Program-made: the position numbers and the translations under genes
The notes under the pieces: model-generated
Told to the model about the DNA's origin: nothing
Database searches by the model: none
The model's input: the letters and a program-made list of their open reading frames with translations, nothing else
NCBI GenBank assembly: GCA_964503885.1
Contig: CAZDCD010000018.1
Span: forward strand, 1-64,000
DNA: 64,000 bases
Origin: CAZDCD01 sp964503885
GTDB taxonomy: Bacteria; Bacteroidota; Bacteroidia; Bacteroidales; UBA10428
Reading direction: 5' to 3'
Part shown: positions 1 through 8,814 of the stretch, one piece after another
Position numbering within the stretch: the stretch's first letter is position 1
How the letters are laid out: each line of letters starts with the position of its first letter

Positions 1-23
1 TGATCCCTTGTGGGGAGGTCCCT

Positions 24-147
24 GCAAATCAATTCAATTGCAGGGCTCCCGCCCTGATCATTTTTATTTTCCTCTCAATTGCTCAAACAAGTTTGGCAAT
101 TGTTCGAAAATAAAAATCCCCCTTTAGGGGTAATTGAATTGATTTGC
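24..147. repeat. Nested palindromic (cruciform-like) element next to tRNA-Ser
   Basis: A perfect 16-bp inverted repeat (24-39 against 132-147) encloses further pairing: 61-70 with 107-116 and 76-82 with 96-102. Each flank also holds its own short hairpin: 41-56 (CAGGGC/GCCCTG) and 119-130 (CCCC/GGGG). Folded, this gives a four-way junction resembling a cloverleaf. The right arm ends at the discriminator position of the tRNA-Ser gene, so it would be transcribed just downstream of the tRNA on the minus strand. It could be a small non-autonomous mobile repeat, a tRNA 3' processing or termination structure, or an integration scar. No open reading frame inside is credible. The pairing is read directly; the role is unknown. 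Confidence 0.7.
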
Positions 148-231
148 GGAGAGAGAGGGATTCGAACCCCCGGTACCTTTCGGTACAACGGTTTTCAAGA
201 CCGCCGCATTAGACCACTCTGCCATCTCTCC
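147..231 (-). tRNA. tRNA-Ser (anticodon TGA)
   Basis: Read on the minus strand this 85-nt gene has a 7-bp acceptor stem (GGAGAGA with TCTCTCC), a D-arm containing GCAGAGTGGTCTAATGC, an anticodon stem-loop CGGTCTTGAAAACCG giving anticodon TGA, a long variable arm (TACCGAAAGGTA) typical of class II serine tRNAs, and a T-arm with GGTTCGAAT. The discriminator base is G, as expected for serine. CCA is not encoded. It decodes UCN serine codons, chiefly UCA. Confidence 0.95.
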
Positions 232-236
232 GGGCG

Positions 237-244
237 CAAAAGTA
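237..244 (-). promoter_or_regulatory. Promoter -7 element of tRNA-Ser
   Basis: On the minus strand the sequence is TACTTTTG, matching the Bacteroidota -7 consensus TAnnTTTG. It lies about 6 nt before the first base of the tRNA, so transcription would begin at or very near the mature 5' end. No TTG -33 element is present at the usual spacing. Confidence 0.5.
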
Positions 245-477
245 TACATTTTTTTTTAATCCCCGGAATCGGCAAGTCATTTTTTAAATAATGCCTGTAT
301 TACGCAATATCAGTATCATTGCAAGGAATTGATCAAGACAAGCTAAACCAGTTCCTTTCAAACTGTACTGTATTGTTTATCAAACAATTAATTTCATATT
401 TTGTCTTTATCGATACATAATTTGCTTAAAATCAATGTAGAAATAGGCTGGATTCAGCAATTTTTTTTGTCTTAAAT

Positions 478-507
478 TTGGCAAACATAAGAAATAGTCT
501 ATATTTG
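478..507 (+). promoter_or_regulatory. Bacteroidota-type promoter of the HU gene
   Basis: TTG at 478-480, a 19-bp spacer and TATATTTG at 500-507 match the primary sigma factor consensus of Bacteroidota (TTG-N19/20-TAnnTTTG). It would give an AT-rich leader of about 50 nt before the HU start. The rest of the gap from 232 to 563 is AT-rich and shows nothing else recognisable. Confidence 0.75.
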
Positions 508-563
508 TAGAGGATTTGACGAGTTACATGATCATTATTTACTAACCCTAAAAATTTTTTATT

Positions 564-836
564 ATGAACAAAGCACAACTGATTGATGCAATTGCAGCCG
601 ATGCTAAGTTATCCAAAGCCGACGCCAAAAAAGCCCTCAATGCTGTTATTAATGCTACTTCAAACGCTCTGAAAAAAGGTGACCGTGTAGCACTGGTAGG
701 ATTTGGTTCATTTTCTGTATCAAAAAGAAATGCCAGGACAGGTAGAAATCCGCAGACTGGTAAAGAGATTAAAATTCCTGCAAAAAAAGTTGTGAAATTC
801 AAGGCAGGCGCTGATCTGGCTAAAGTTGTAAAATAG
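564..836 (+). CDS. HU-family DNA-binding protein
   Basis: A 90-residue histone-like protein of standard HU length. It binds DNA non-specifically as a dimer and bends it, compacting the nucleoid and assisting replication, recombination and transcription. The N-terminal helices MNKAQLIDAIA and the GFGSF turn (residues 46-50) are classic, followed by the DNA-clasping beta arm with RNPQTG (residues 61-66) including the intercalating proline. The start is the only ATG before the conserved MNKAQLI. It is a single-gene unit with a clear promoter before it and a terminator after it. It is not obviously IHF-like; HU is the natural assignment. Confidence 0.93.
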   Translation: MNKAQLIDAIAADAKLSKADAKKALNAVINATSNALKKGDRVALVGFGSFSVSKRNARTGRNPQTGKEIKIPAKKVVKFKAGADLAKVVK

Positions 837-856
837 TTGGATTTAAAAAAATGAAC

Positions 857-882
857 GGGAGCAGGTTGCTCCCTTTTTTTTT
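857..882 (+). terminator. Rho-independent terminator after the HU gene
   Basis: A perfect 7-bp stem GGGAGCA/TGCTCCC (857-863 and 867-873) with a 3-nt loop is followed directly by a run of nine T. It lies 20 bp past the HU stop and 12 bp before the next start, so trmH is likely separately transcribed or served by read-through. Confidence 0.85.
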
Positions 883-894
883 ATATTCAGCCCA

Positions 895-1587
895 ATGACA
901 TCTTCGATGCAGGAAGAGTTATACCGGCACATAAAGACATTCATAACCCCGCGCAGAGCTGGGCTTATCGATAAGGTTGCAGAGAACCGGACCCGGTTCA
1001 TTGCTGTAGTACTTGAAGACATTTATCAGCCGCATAATGCAAGTGCTGTGTTAAGAACATGCGACTGTTTCGGTATCCAGGATGTCCATATCATTGAAAA
1101 TAAAAACAGGTACCGGATTAATCCGGATGTTACCCTGGGATCGGATAAATGGCTTAGCATCTTTAGATACAGTAAACGTGAAAACAACACGGCAAATGCT
1201 ATAAAGAAGATCCGGGAAAAAGGCTACCGTATTGTTGCCACCGTACCTGGTGAAAAAGCAATTAATGCGGGAGATTATGATCTTTCACCGGGGAAAACCG
1301 CCCTGTTTTTCGGGACCGAGTTAAACGGCTTGTCTGAAACCGTTCTCAGGAATGCAGATGCACAAGTAAAAATTCCCATGCTGGGTTTTACCGAAAGCTT
1401 CAATATTTCAGTATCCGCCGCTATAATTATATACCACTTAAGCAATAAATTACGGGAATCAGGCATACCCTGGCACCTTTCTCCCGACGAACTTTTAGCG
1501 CTTAAAATTCAATGGATTAAAAATAGTTTGAAGAATGGTGATCTTATTGAAAAAGAGTTTATTACAAGGTTTAAACCGCGCCAATAA
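895..1587 (+). CDS. trmH: tRNA (guanosine-2'-O-)-methyltransferase, TrmH-like SPOUT enzyme
   Basis: A 230-residue SpoU/TrmH-family methyltransferase that transfers a methyl group from S-adenosylmethionine to a ribose 2'-OH, most likely Gm18 in the D-loop of tRNAs. The three SPOUT motifs are visible: NASAVLRTCDCFG (residues 48-60, with the catalytic Arg at 54), FFGTELNGLS (138-147) and PMLGFTESFNISVSAA (160-175), the last two forming the SAM-binding trefoil knot. VTLGSDKW (79-86) and the C-terminal helix with IPWHLSPDELL resemble TrmH more than the 23S rRNA enzyme RlmB, which carries an extra N-terminal domain absent here. The ATG at 895 is taken as start; a second Met lies four codons on. Confidence 0.82.
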   Translation: MTSSMQEELYRHIKTFITPRRAGLIDKVAENRTRFIAVVLEDIYQPHNASAVLRTCDCFGIQDVHIIENKNRYRINPDVTLGSDKWLSIFRYSKRENNTANAIKKIREKGYRIVATVPGEKAINAGDYDLSPGKTALFFGTELNGLSETVLRNADAQVKIPMLGFTESFNISVSAAIIIYHLSNKLRESGIPWHLSPDELLALKIQWIKNSLKNGDLIEKEFITRFKPRQ

Positions 1588-1638
1588 CGATCACCCATTA
1601 TAATCGGGTTATATTAGGATTGAATTAATTTTTTTTTA

Positions 1639-1646
1639 TATATTTG
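1639..1646 (+). promoter_or_regulatory. Possible -7 promoter element before the LytTR regulator gene
   Basis: TATATTTG fits the Bacteroidota -7 consensus and sits 50 bp before the start codon. A TTG at 1620-1622 is only 16 bp upstream, shorter than usual, so the -33 element is uncertain. Confidence 0.45.
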
Positions 1647-1695
1647 GTCTTATTATTGATCAACGCATCGTTTTTATTGATGAAAATCCTCTATT

Positions 1696-2397
1696 ATGAA
1701 TTGTATAATAATCGATGATGATTTGATGTCCAGAAGGATAATTGAGGAATTTGTTAACCGGACAGACCAGCTAAACCTTTTAAATTCTTATGAAAATGCT
1801 GTTGATGCAATCAATGCTTTCAATAGTGAAGAAGATATCGATCTGATTTTTCTCGATATTGAAATGCCTGAAATGAGTGGGATTGATTTTCTTGAAACCC
1901 TTACGAATCCGCCGCAGATAATAATAATTTCCTCAAAGGACAAATATGCGCTTGAGGCGTTTAATTATGATGTTACAGATTACCTGCTGAAGCCCATTTC
2001 CTACAGCCGGTTTTTTAAAGCAGTGAATAAGGCAAATCTCAGGTTCAAGAATAAAGTCGAAAATAAAGATGATGAGATATTCATTAAAAAAAATTCTGCC
2101 CTTGTTCGCTTAAAATACGACGATATTCTTTGGGTTGAAGCCCTGGAGAACTATGTGATATTTGTGACATTCGCGGAAAAATACACCATTCATTTTACCA
2201 TGAAGGCTATCGAACAGAAATTGCCTTCAAATAAGTTTACAAGGGTACACCGGTCGTATATCGTGAATACCAAAGGCATTAATATGATTGAAGATAACTC
2301 GGTGATCATTAAAACCCACGACGGCAAAAAGACCATTCCCATCGGCAAATCCTATAAAGATAAGCTGCTCGGAGATATTAACCTGATCATCAAGTAA
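1696..2397 (+). CDS. LytTR-family response regulator
   Basis: A 233-residue cytoplasmic transcription regulator with an N-terminal receiver domain (about 1-120) and a C-terminal LytTR DNA-binding domain (about 132-230). The receiver shows the acidic pair DDD at 7-9, the phosphoacceptor Asp54 in FLDIEMPEMSG, the conserved Ser in IIISSKDKYA and the Lys of LLKPIS. LytTR hallmarks include ILWVEALENYVIF and FTRVHRSYIVN. Such regulators usually pair with a membrane LytS-type (His_kinase) sensor encoded next door; none is adjacent, so it is an orphan in this window. Target genes cannot be inferred. The downstream secreted protein gene begins 86 bp later and may be co-transcribed. Confidence 0.9.
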   Translation: MNCIIIDDDLMSRRIIEEFVNRTDQLNLLNSYENAVDAINAFNSEEDIDLIFLDIEMPEMSGIDFLETLTNPPQIIIISSKDKYALEAFNYDVTDYLLKPISYSRFFKAVNKANLRFKNKVENKDDEIFIKKNSALVRLKYDDILWVEALENYVIFVTFAEKYTIHFTMKAIEQKLPSNKFTRVHRSYIVNTKGINMIEDNSVIIKTHDGKKTIPIGKSYKDKLLGDINLIIK

Positions 2398-2483
2398 TAT
2401 TCCCGGAGTCCCTCATCAAAAAACAAATGTCTTTAGAATTCTGTTGGTCTTGTTTTTGTATTGAATTTGCAAAACGAATGTGT

Positions 2484-3332
2484 ATGCAAAAATCCGGTTT
2501 CCTGTTGCTCTTTCTGTTTGCTGTACTTCCCCTGTATGAAACCATTGGCCAGCAACCCGACAGTATTGAGCTGAAAACGCTTGAAGATCGAATATCGGGA
2601 CTGTTTTCACAAATGAATGAAGCTTCTTCTGACAAGGATAAGGAATTGATAAACACAGAAATTAACGGACTTTTTGAAGAGGCCATGGACATTGAATCCT
2701 CTTTCAGGTATCCCTTCGATTCCCTGAAGCATGTGGGTAAAATAATCACATCAGATAAGAAATTGCGCATCTATACATGGAATCTTCCATATAATAATGG
2801 TACTCATAAGTATTCCGGCTACCTTCAGTACAATCCGGGTAAAAACGAAAAACAACTAGTATTCAGGCTTATCGACAAATCGGAGTATATTACCAGTCCG
2901 GAAACCAAAATTCTGCAGCCGGAGGACTGGTTTGGAGCTTTGTATTACGATGTGGTTACTACCAAATATAAAGGCCTGGTCTATTACACCCTGCTGGGAT
3001 TCGATTTTAACGATATTTTCAGTGCAAAGAAAATTGTTGATATTTTGTATTTTATTGATGAATACCAGCCCAGGTTCGGAAAACCGGTCTTTGAGTATGA
3101 AAATAGAACATTGTGCAGGATAATTTTCGAGTATTCGGCCAGGGCAAGTATGAGCCTCAGGTATAATAAAGAAATGGACCTTATTGTATACGACCATTTA
3201 TCACCTTCACGACCATCCTATGAGGGTAAATTCCAGTTTTACGGACCTGATTTCTCGTATGATGCCCTTAAATTTGAAGACGGATTCTGGAAAGTTGTAA
3301 AGGATATCGATATCCGAAATCCGATGTATTGA
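2484..3332 (+). CDS. Secreted protein of unknown function
   Basis: About 282 residues from the preferred start at 2484 (MQKSGFLLLFLFAVL), which places a clean signal peptide at the N-terminus; an in-frame ATG at 2478 and one further upstream would put a polar extension before it. After the signal the chain has an acidic helical stretch (SGLFSQMNEASSDKDKELI) and then a beta-rich body with many aromatic residues (WFGALYYDVV, FKFED-like tail). No catalytic motif was recognised. It reads like a conserved envelope protein of Bacteroidota, exported to periplasm. It follows the LytTR regulator on the same strand with an 86-bp gap. Confidence 0.7.
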   Translation: MQKSGFLLLFLFAVLPLYETIGQQPDSIELKTLEDRISGLFSQMNEASSDKDKELINTEINGLFEEAMDIESSFRYPFDSLKHVGKIITSDKKLRIYTWNLPYNNGTHKYSGYLQYNPGKNEKQLVFRLIDKSEYITSPETKILQPEDWFGALYYDVVTTKYKGLVYYTLLGFDFNDIFSAKKIVDILYFIDEYQPRFGKPVFEYENRTLCRIIFEYSARASMSLRYNKEMDLIVYDHLSPSRPSYEGKFQFYGPDFSYDALKFEDGFWKVVKDIDIRNPMY

Positions 3333-3555
3333 TAAAGGATGATGTTCGGATTTTTGTAAACCTTTATGTTTTAAAATCCGCATAGTCTGTTGTGCAGGTT
3401 AATAACGAGAGACGATTTGAAACACGACCATAAAGGCACAAACAAGCCTGCATAACTTGCAGGATCGCGACAAATAGACTGCGAAAGTTGAAAAAAATGA
3501 ACCATTTAAGATTAAATAATATTCATAGCAAAACCCATATTTAAATAAATCTACT

Positions 3556-4038
3556 ATGAAAAACCAGACCCTCATTCTGATTGTTACTTTGGTGCTGCTT
3601 TGCAGCATATCATGTCAACAAAACAAGCTTGTAAAGTATGTATATGACTATGAAAAGGTATTCAGCAAAGATCAGGAACAAAAGCTGAATGACCTGTTTA
3701 AAACGCATGATGCCAGAACCGGCGATGAGGTTGTGCTTGTCACCACAGCCGATTATGGTAAGGAAGAAAACATACGCCAATATTCTATCGGGTTTGCTGT
3801 CATCAATGGCTTTGAAAACGCCGAAAATGATAATTGGGTGATCATTGCTTTCAGCAGAAAAAACAGCCAGGTGTCGATTACCCCGGGAAAAAGTGCTGAA
3901 AAAAACCTCACCAGTGAACGGACTAAAATAATCATCGACAGCATTATGATACCACAGTTTAAAAAAGAAAACTACTACGAAGGATTGTGGCTCGGAAGTA
4001 ATGCTGTGGTGGAATTTCTTCGGAAGCCGGGAAAATGA
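3556..4038 (+). CDS. TPM-domain lipoprotein
   Basis: A 160-residue protein with a lipoprotein-type signal ending at Cys20 (LVLLCSISC), followed by a TPM domain (TLP18.3/Psb32/MOLO-1 family). Diagnostic features are YVYDYEKVFSKDQEQKLNDLF at the domain start, VVLVTTADYG in the middle and the NDNWVIIAFSRKNSQVSITPGKSAEKNL segment. TPM proteins are envelope-located and poorly defined; some bind calcium or have phosphatase activity. This copy is short, with a single domain and no C-terminal membrane segment or Gly-rich tail. It stands alone between two gaps of 150-220 bp. Function beyond the family is unknown. Confidence 0.8.
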   Translation: MKNQTLILIVTLVLLCSISCQQNKLVKYVYDYEKVFSKDQEQKLNDLFKTHDARTGDEVVLVTTADYGKEENIRQYSIGFAVINGFENAENDNWVIIAFSRKNSQVSITPGKSAEKNLTSERTKIIIDSIMIPQFKKENYYEGLWLGSNAVVEFLRKPGK

Positions 4039-4194
4039 CCTGCATGTCAGTTAACACTATTTTTTATGCCGGTTCCTGTCAATTATTGTGCTGAATGCCA
4101 AAAAAAATGACGTATTGACAGGTTGTTAAAAATGGCACATCCTTTGAAAAAACAGAAACAAATGAAAAAATGTTGAATTTTAAAACCATGTGCT

Positions 4195-6240
4195 ATGCAG
4201 ACAGGAAAAATTGGCGTAACTACTGATAACATTTTTCCGATCATTAAAAAGTTTCTTTATTCCGACCACGAAATATTTTTAAGAGAACTGATTTCCAATT
4301 CCGTTGATGCGACTCAGAAACTCAAGACCCTGGCAAATCTTGGTGAATTCAAAGGTGATCTCGGCGATCTTACCATACATGTTGAGGTCGATCCCAAGAA
4401 AAAAACGTTAACAGTTACTGACCACGGGGTTGGCATGACAGCAGAAGAAGTTGAAAAATACATCAACCAGATCGCCTTTTCAAGTGCAAATGATTTTCTT
4501 GAAAAATACAAAAACCAGGAAAATGCAATCATCGGGCATTTTGGCCTGGGTTTCTATTCCTCGTTCATGGTGGCCGCTAAGGTTGAGATCTTTACAAAGT
4601 CCTACCACGACGGATCAAAAGCAGTAAAATGGGTTTGTGATGGCAGTCCGGAATATACGATCGAGGAAATTGACCGTGAAGAAAGGGGAACTGAAATTGT
4701 TATTCATATCGACAAGGCTTCGAAAGAGTTTGCCGAGGAGAACCGTATAGAATCTTTGCTGAAGAAATACTGCAGGTTCCTTCCTGTGGCGATTGGTTTC
4801 GGCAAGGAAAAAGAATGGAAAGACGGGAAACAGGTTGAACTGGATAAAGAACGTATCATCAATGAAACAAACCCATTGTGGACAAGAAAGCCGGCCGATC
4901 TGAAAGATGAGGATTATTCAGCCTTTTACCGCGATCTTTATCCGCTTTCTGACGAGCCGTTATTCAACATTCACCTTAATGTGGATTATCCGTTTAAACT
5001 TACAGGAATCCTTTACTTTCCAAGGATCAAGAACAATATCGAGATCCAGAAAAATAAAATCCAATTGTACTGTAACCAGGTTTATGTAACCGATTCTGTT
5101 GAGGGTATTGTACCTGAATTTCTTACACTGCTGCATGGTGTTATTGATTCGCCCGACATTCCGCTGAATGTTTCAAGAAGTTACCTGCAAAGCGATTCCA
5201 ACGTTAAAAAAATATCCAGCCACATTACCAAAAAAGTAGCCGACAGATTGCATGAAATATTTAAAAACGATCGAGAACAATTTGAAAAGAAATGGGATGA
5301 TCTGAAGCTTTTTATCATATACGGGATGATATCCGACGAGAAGTTCTTCGAAAAAGCGGAAAAATTCGCATTGTTCAAAAATACCGAAGACAAGTATTTT
5401 ACATTCGAGGAATACGAAAAAATTATCAAAGAAAACCAGACCGACAAGGATAACAACCTCATTTACCTGTATACGACGGATAAGGAAAAACAGTTCAATT
5501 ACATTGACAGGGCCAGGAATAAAGGATATGATGTGCTGGTGATGGATAACCAGCTCGATCCGCATTTCATCAACCACCTTGAACAAAAATTCAAAAACTG
5601 CAGGTTCAGCAGGGTAGATGCCGATATTGTTGAGAATCTGATTAAAAAGGAGGAAAAGAAAGAATCCAAACTTACTACCGGACAACAGGCAAATCTAAAT
5701 TCGGTATTTAAAGGACAACTGCCAAATGAATCCAATTTCATGGTCTCTTTCGAAAGCCTTGACGAGCATGATAATCCGATTACGATCACCCAGTCGGAAT
5801 TTATGAGGCGCATGAAAGATATGGCACAGTTGGGTGGCGGATTTGGCTTTTACGGAGAGATGCCCGACAGCTATAATGTGGTCATCAATTCCAACCATCC
5901 GCTTATCGTGAGGATATCAGAAGATCTGATCAAGAAACATGGCGAAGAACTGGAAAAAATCGAGGAGAAGATAAAACCCATCAGGTTGAACAAATCAGAA
6001 CTTGAGAAAGTAAACTCCGGTAAAAAAGACGAGGAAATTACCCAGGCAGACAAAGACCGGATTAAGGATCTGGACAAAAAGATCGGTGAGTTCGATGACA
6101 AGCGTGAAAAAATGCTTAAAGGATTCGGCACGAAAAACAAGCTAATTAAACAGTTGATTGATATTGGTTTATTATCGAACAACATGCTTAAGGGTGAAGA
6201 ATTAACCAAATTTGTGAATCGAAGCATAGAACTGCTTTAA
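4195..6240 (+). CDS. htpG: Molecular chaperone HtpG (Hsp90)
   Basis: A 681-residue bacterial Hsp90, full length for the Bacteroidota form, which carries a longer charged segment than E. coli HtpG. The N-terminal GHKL ATPase is clear: ELISNSVDA, VTDHGVGMTAEEV (the DxGxG nucleotide-binding motif) and GHFGLGFYSSFMVA (lid and G3 region). The middle domain holds the catalytic-arginine region (LNVSRSYLQSD), and a C-terminal dimerisation region follows a lysine/glutamate-rich linker (about 590-640). It is a cytosolic ATP-dependent folding chaperone. Transcribed alone, with its own terminator downstream. Confidence 0.97.
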   Translation: MQTGKIGVTTDNIFPIIKKFLYSDHEIFLRELISNSVDATQKLKTLANLGEFKGDLGDLTIHVEVDPKKKTLTVTDHGVGMTAEEVEKYINQIAFSSANDFLEKYKNQENAIIGHFGLGFYSSFMVAAKVEIFTKSYHDGSKAVKWVCDGSPEYTIEEIDREERGTEIVIHIDKASKEFAEENRIESLLKKYCRFLPVAIGFGKEKEWKDGKQVELDKERIINETNPLWTRKPADLKDEDYSAFYRDLYPLSDEPLFNIHLNVDYPFKLTGILYFPRIKNNIEIQKNKIQLYCNQVYVTDSVEGIVPEFLTLLHGVIDSPDIPLNVSRSYLQSDSNVKKISSHITKKVADRLHEIFKNDREQFEKKWDDLKLFIIYGMISDEKFFEKAEKFALFKNTEDKYFTFEEYEKIIKENQTDKDNNLIYLYTTDKEKQFNYIDRARNKGYDVLVMDNQLDPHFINHLEQKFKNCRFSRVDADIVENLIKKEEKKESKLTTGQQANLNSVFKGQLPNESNFMVSFESLDEHDNPITITQSEFMRRMKDMAQLGGGFGFYGEMPDSYNVVINSNHPLIVRISEDLIKKHGEELEKIEEKIKPIRLNKSELEKVNSGKKDEEITQADKDRIKDLDKKIGEFDDKREKMLKGFGTKNKLIKQLIDIGLLSNNMLKGEELTKFVNRSIELL

Positions 6241-6278
6241 GGTATTAACCACTTTAATAGTTGCAGATAAATTCCGGG

Positions 6279-6307
6279 ACCAGGCATGATATATAGCCTG
6301 GTTTTTT
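6279..6307 (+). terminator. Rho-independent terminator after htpG
   Basis: Stem ACCAGGC (6279-6285) pairs with GCCTGGT (6296-6302) around a 10-nt loop, followed by a T run to 6307. It lies 40 bp after the htpG stop. Confidence 0.8.
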
Positions 6308-6403
6308 CTGCATAGTATTGCATCCGAAATTGCTGAATTTTAATTTATTTAAGGGATCTTTAAGAACTAATTTGTAACTTTAAATGAATGGTCAATATTC
6401 ATT

Positions 6404-8068
6404 ATGGAAGGTATCCGCAAAAAAAACCATAATTTCTTTGATAATAAAGTTACTGAAGAGCTCGAAGCATTAAAAAACACGCTGGTAAACAGTGTTCTTA
6501 TAGCCATCTCCGTCATTGGTCTCCCGAGTTTAATCATAGCAATATCTGCATCCAGGTTCTCAGGAAATTTCCCTATTATCAGCACAACTGCATACCTGGG
6601 CATTGTAGGCTTAATGCTGTTTTCCAAAAGATTGCCGTTATGGCTGAAAACATGGCCTATACTTCTATTTGGCTATTTTATCGGTACATCAGGCCTTATA
6701 ACAGAAGGATTGTTAAGTGACGGGTTCCTCTATTACATCATTCTGAGTGTTTTATCTTCCATGTTACTAGGCACATTGGCAGGGGTCATCACCATGATTT
6801 TTTGCATGCTGAATGCAGGCATTATCGCTCTGGCATATCAAAAAGGGATGCTCAATATCGACTTTAATGTCGAAAATTACCTCGTCTCATCTTCGGTATG
6901 GATGAGTTTTATTCTTGTTGTTTTGCTCTTCACATCGCTCATCCTGATTGTTTCTCACCGGATCAATGCATTCCTGTTAAATATCATAAGAAATTTATCG
7001 AACCAAACTGTTGATCTGAACTTAGCCAAAAAGGAATTGGAAAAAGAGATCCAACACAGCAGGGTTATCGAAAATTCGCTGACCAAAAGTGAAAGGAAAT
7101 TTCAGAATATTTTCAACCGCATCCAGGACGGGATCATCATATTTACCAAAGACAATCTCCTGATTGATGCGAACCAGTCTTTTTTACGAATGACAGGTTT
7201 CGATCGTAAGATCCTTGATAAATATTCACTATCATTTGTTTTTGAAGACTTCGATGCGGTTAAAGATATGTTATTTGAAGAGGGATCTAACCAGCCGTAC
7301 ATTTATGATACCGAAATATATCTGAAAACCCGCGATCAGGATGTCCATATTCCCGTAGAAGTTACTACAATGCCTTTTCATGAACATGATCCCGGTTTGT
7401 TTTTGGCTGTGCTCAGGGACATCAGTTCAAAAAAAGAATCCGAAAAGCTGGTGCTGAATGCAATTATTCAGACAGAAGAGACGGAACGGACAAGGATTTC
7501 ACAGGACCTTCACGATTCGCTGGGTCCGTTGTTGTCGGCAGTTAAACTATATTCGAACTCGCTGCCTGATGCTTCAAAAGATGAGAAAAGGGCAGATATT
7601 TCAAATAAGATAAACGAACTGATGGATGAAGCCATCAGTACGGTCAAAGAGATATCCAATAACCTGAGTTCCCACATTTTAAATAGTTTCGGACTTTACG
7701 AAGCCATAGAATCGTTTTCTGAAAAGATCAAATCTACATACCCGGTAAAGATCTTAACAGAGTTCGATCCACGGGTGGAGATTTCGGAAACAATTCAGGT
7801 AACATTGTACAGGGTAATTGTTGAATTGATAAACAATACATTGAAATATGCGTCAGCCCGAAAAATAAAAATTTCAACCGCCATGCTTAAAAACAAGGTC
7901 GTTTTACTTTACCGGGACGATGGCACAGGGTTCGATGCAGATAAAGAGATCAGGGAAAAACGGGGAATGGGATTATTCAATATTCACAGCAGGATCAAAT
8001 CACTCGGGGGAACTGTTACCATACAAAGCGGAGAAGGAAAAGGAACTCATGTAAAAATAGTGCTGTAA
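6404..8068 (+). CDS. Membrane sensor histidine kinase, PAS plus HisKA_3 (NarL/UhpB type)
   Basis: A 554-residue sensor kinase. The N-terminal 200 residues contain about six hydrophobic membrane segments. A short coiled coil (LNLAKKELEKEIQHSRVIE) leads to a PAS domain (about 225-345, FQNIFNRIQDGIIIFTKDN). The dimerisation and phosphoacceptor region is of the HisKA_3 type: TRISQDLHDSLGPLLSAVK, with the phosphorylated His in DLHDSLGP. The ATPase has VIVELINNTLKYA (N box), DDGTGFD and RGMGLFNIHSR (G boxes). Partners are normally NarL/FixJ-type regulators, and none is encoded within the window; the LytTR regulator 4 kb upstream belongs to another class. The signal sensed is unknown. Confidence 0.9.
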   Translation: MEGIRKKNHNFFDNKVTEELEALKNTLVNSVLIAISVIGLPSLIIAISASRFSGNFPIISTTAYLGIVGLMLFSKRLPLWLKTWPILLFGYFIGTSGLITEGLLSDGFLYYIILSVLSSMLLGTLAGVITMIFCMLNAGIIALAYQKGMLNIDFNVENYLVSSSVWMSFILVVLLFTSLILIVSHRINAFLLNIIRNLSNQTVDLNLAKKELEKEIQHSRVIENSLTKSERKFQNIFNRIQDGIIIFTKDNLLIDANQSFLRMTGFDRKILDKYSLSFVFEDFDAVKDMLFEEGSNQPYIYDTEIYLKTRDQDVHIPVEVTTMPFHEHDPGLFLAVLRDISSKKESEKLVLNAIIQTEETERTRISQDLHDSLGPLLSAVKLYSNSLPDASKDEKRADISNKINELMDEAISTVKEISNNLSSHILNSFGLYEAIESFSEKIKSTYPVKILTEFDPRVEISETIQVTLYRVIVELINNTLKYASARKIKISTAMLKNKVVLLYRDDGTGFDADKEIREKRGMGLFNIHSRIKSLGGTVTIQSGEGKGTHVKIVL

Positions 8069-8187
8069 GAATTATATAGAATTGTCGGTTGGATTTATGT
8101 TTAGATACATATAAAAGCGCGTAAAAAGATAAGTGGGGATCGTAGCAGACGATCTCGGCGTTGACAGGTTAAAACTTATATTTATAG

Positions 8188-8727
8188 TTAGGCTAAAGTA
8201 TTCAGTTCTTCCCTGAGAAAAGAGATCGCGTCGGTTGTCGGAATTTTCTTCATGCCCATCGTGGCTTCCAGTATTGCCTTGCTCAGTGTAAACGAGGGTG
8301 AATCAGGTTGGACTTTCTCAGCCGTTATGTTGATCAGGTGAAGTGTATTTGTTTTTGCTGCTTTGATCATTTCCCAGGCTTTTCCTGAAATATAGAGCTG
8401 CTGGGCAAGATTATGCTCAAATTCACTCCTTATTGTTTCCAGCAATTGGCTATGAAGCTGTTTGCTGGATATTCCGGTCGTGTTTATACGCAGAAGAAGA
8501 CTTTCAGGAGATATCCGTTCAAGAAAAAGGACATATCGTTCGTATGCCTGCAACCGGAGAGGTGTAATAAAATCCTGATTTTTCAGAAGTATCTTTTCCC
8601 TGCGTTTCCCTTTCTCATCTTCAAAGTATTTTCTTACCATTACAGATACCACCAGCAATATAATAAGTGACGGCAAGGTAAACTTGACTATTTCAAACAG
8701 TTCGTTCAGGTAATTCAATTTATTCAA
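8188..8727 (-). CDS. Small membrane-anchored protein of unknown function
   Basis: 179 residues with one N-terminal membrane segment (LPSLIILLVVSVMVR, about 18-32), a basic charged stretch (KYFEDEKGKRREKILLK) and then a mainly helical cytoplasmic domain with LRLQAYERYVLFLERISPESLLLR and EFEHNLAQQLYIS. I recall this layout as a conserved uncharacterised family of Bacteroidota, but the name could not be confirmed. It is convergent with the kinase gene on its left and divergent from the aminotransferase gene on its right. No enzymatic motif is present, so a structural or adaptor role is possible but unproven. Confidence 0.7.
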   Translation of the reverse strand: MNKLNYLNELFEIVKFTLPSLIILLVVSVMVRKYFEDEKGKRREKILLKNQDFITPLRLQAYERYVLFLERISPESLLLRINTTGISSKQLHSQLLETIRSEFEHNLAQQLYISGKAWEMIKAAKTNTLHLINITAEKVQPDSPSFTLSKAILEATMGMKKIPTTDAISFLREELNTLA

Positions 8728-8814
8728 CGTTTAACACCGCTGCAATATTAATAATTTATTGGCAAAAGACTATTTTTACCATCGTAAATTCATGGATAAA
8801 CATCTTCAGAGAAC

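Noticed and set aside
79..291. 70-codon plus-strand frame across the tRNA-Ser gene
   Set aside because: Its peptide (GERGIRTPGTFRYNG) is the well-known artefact of translating the opposite strand of a tRNA-Ser.
5173..5685. 170-codon minus-strand frame inside htpG
   Set aside because: Antisense to strongly conserved HtpG sequence, with Phe/Leu/Ile-rich content typical of reverse reading of Lys/Glu-rich codons.
8138..8154. GATCGT/ACGATC hairpin between the kinase gene and the small membrane protein gene
   Set aside because: Only 6 bp and without a T run on either strand; too weak to call a terminator.
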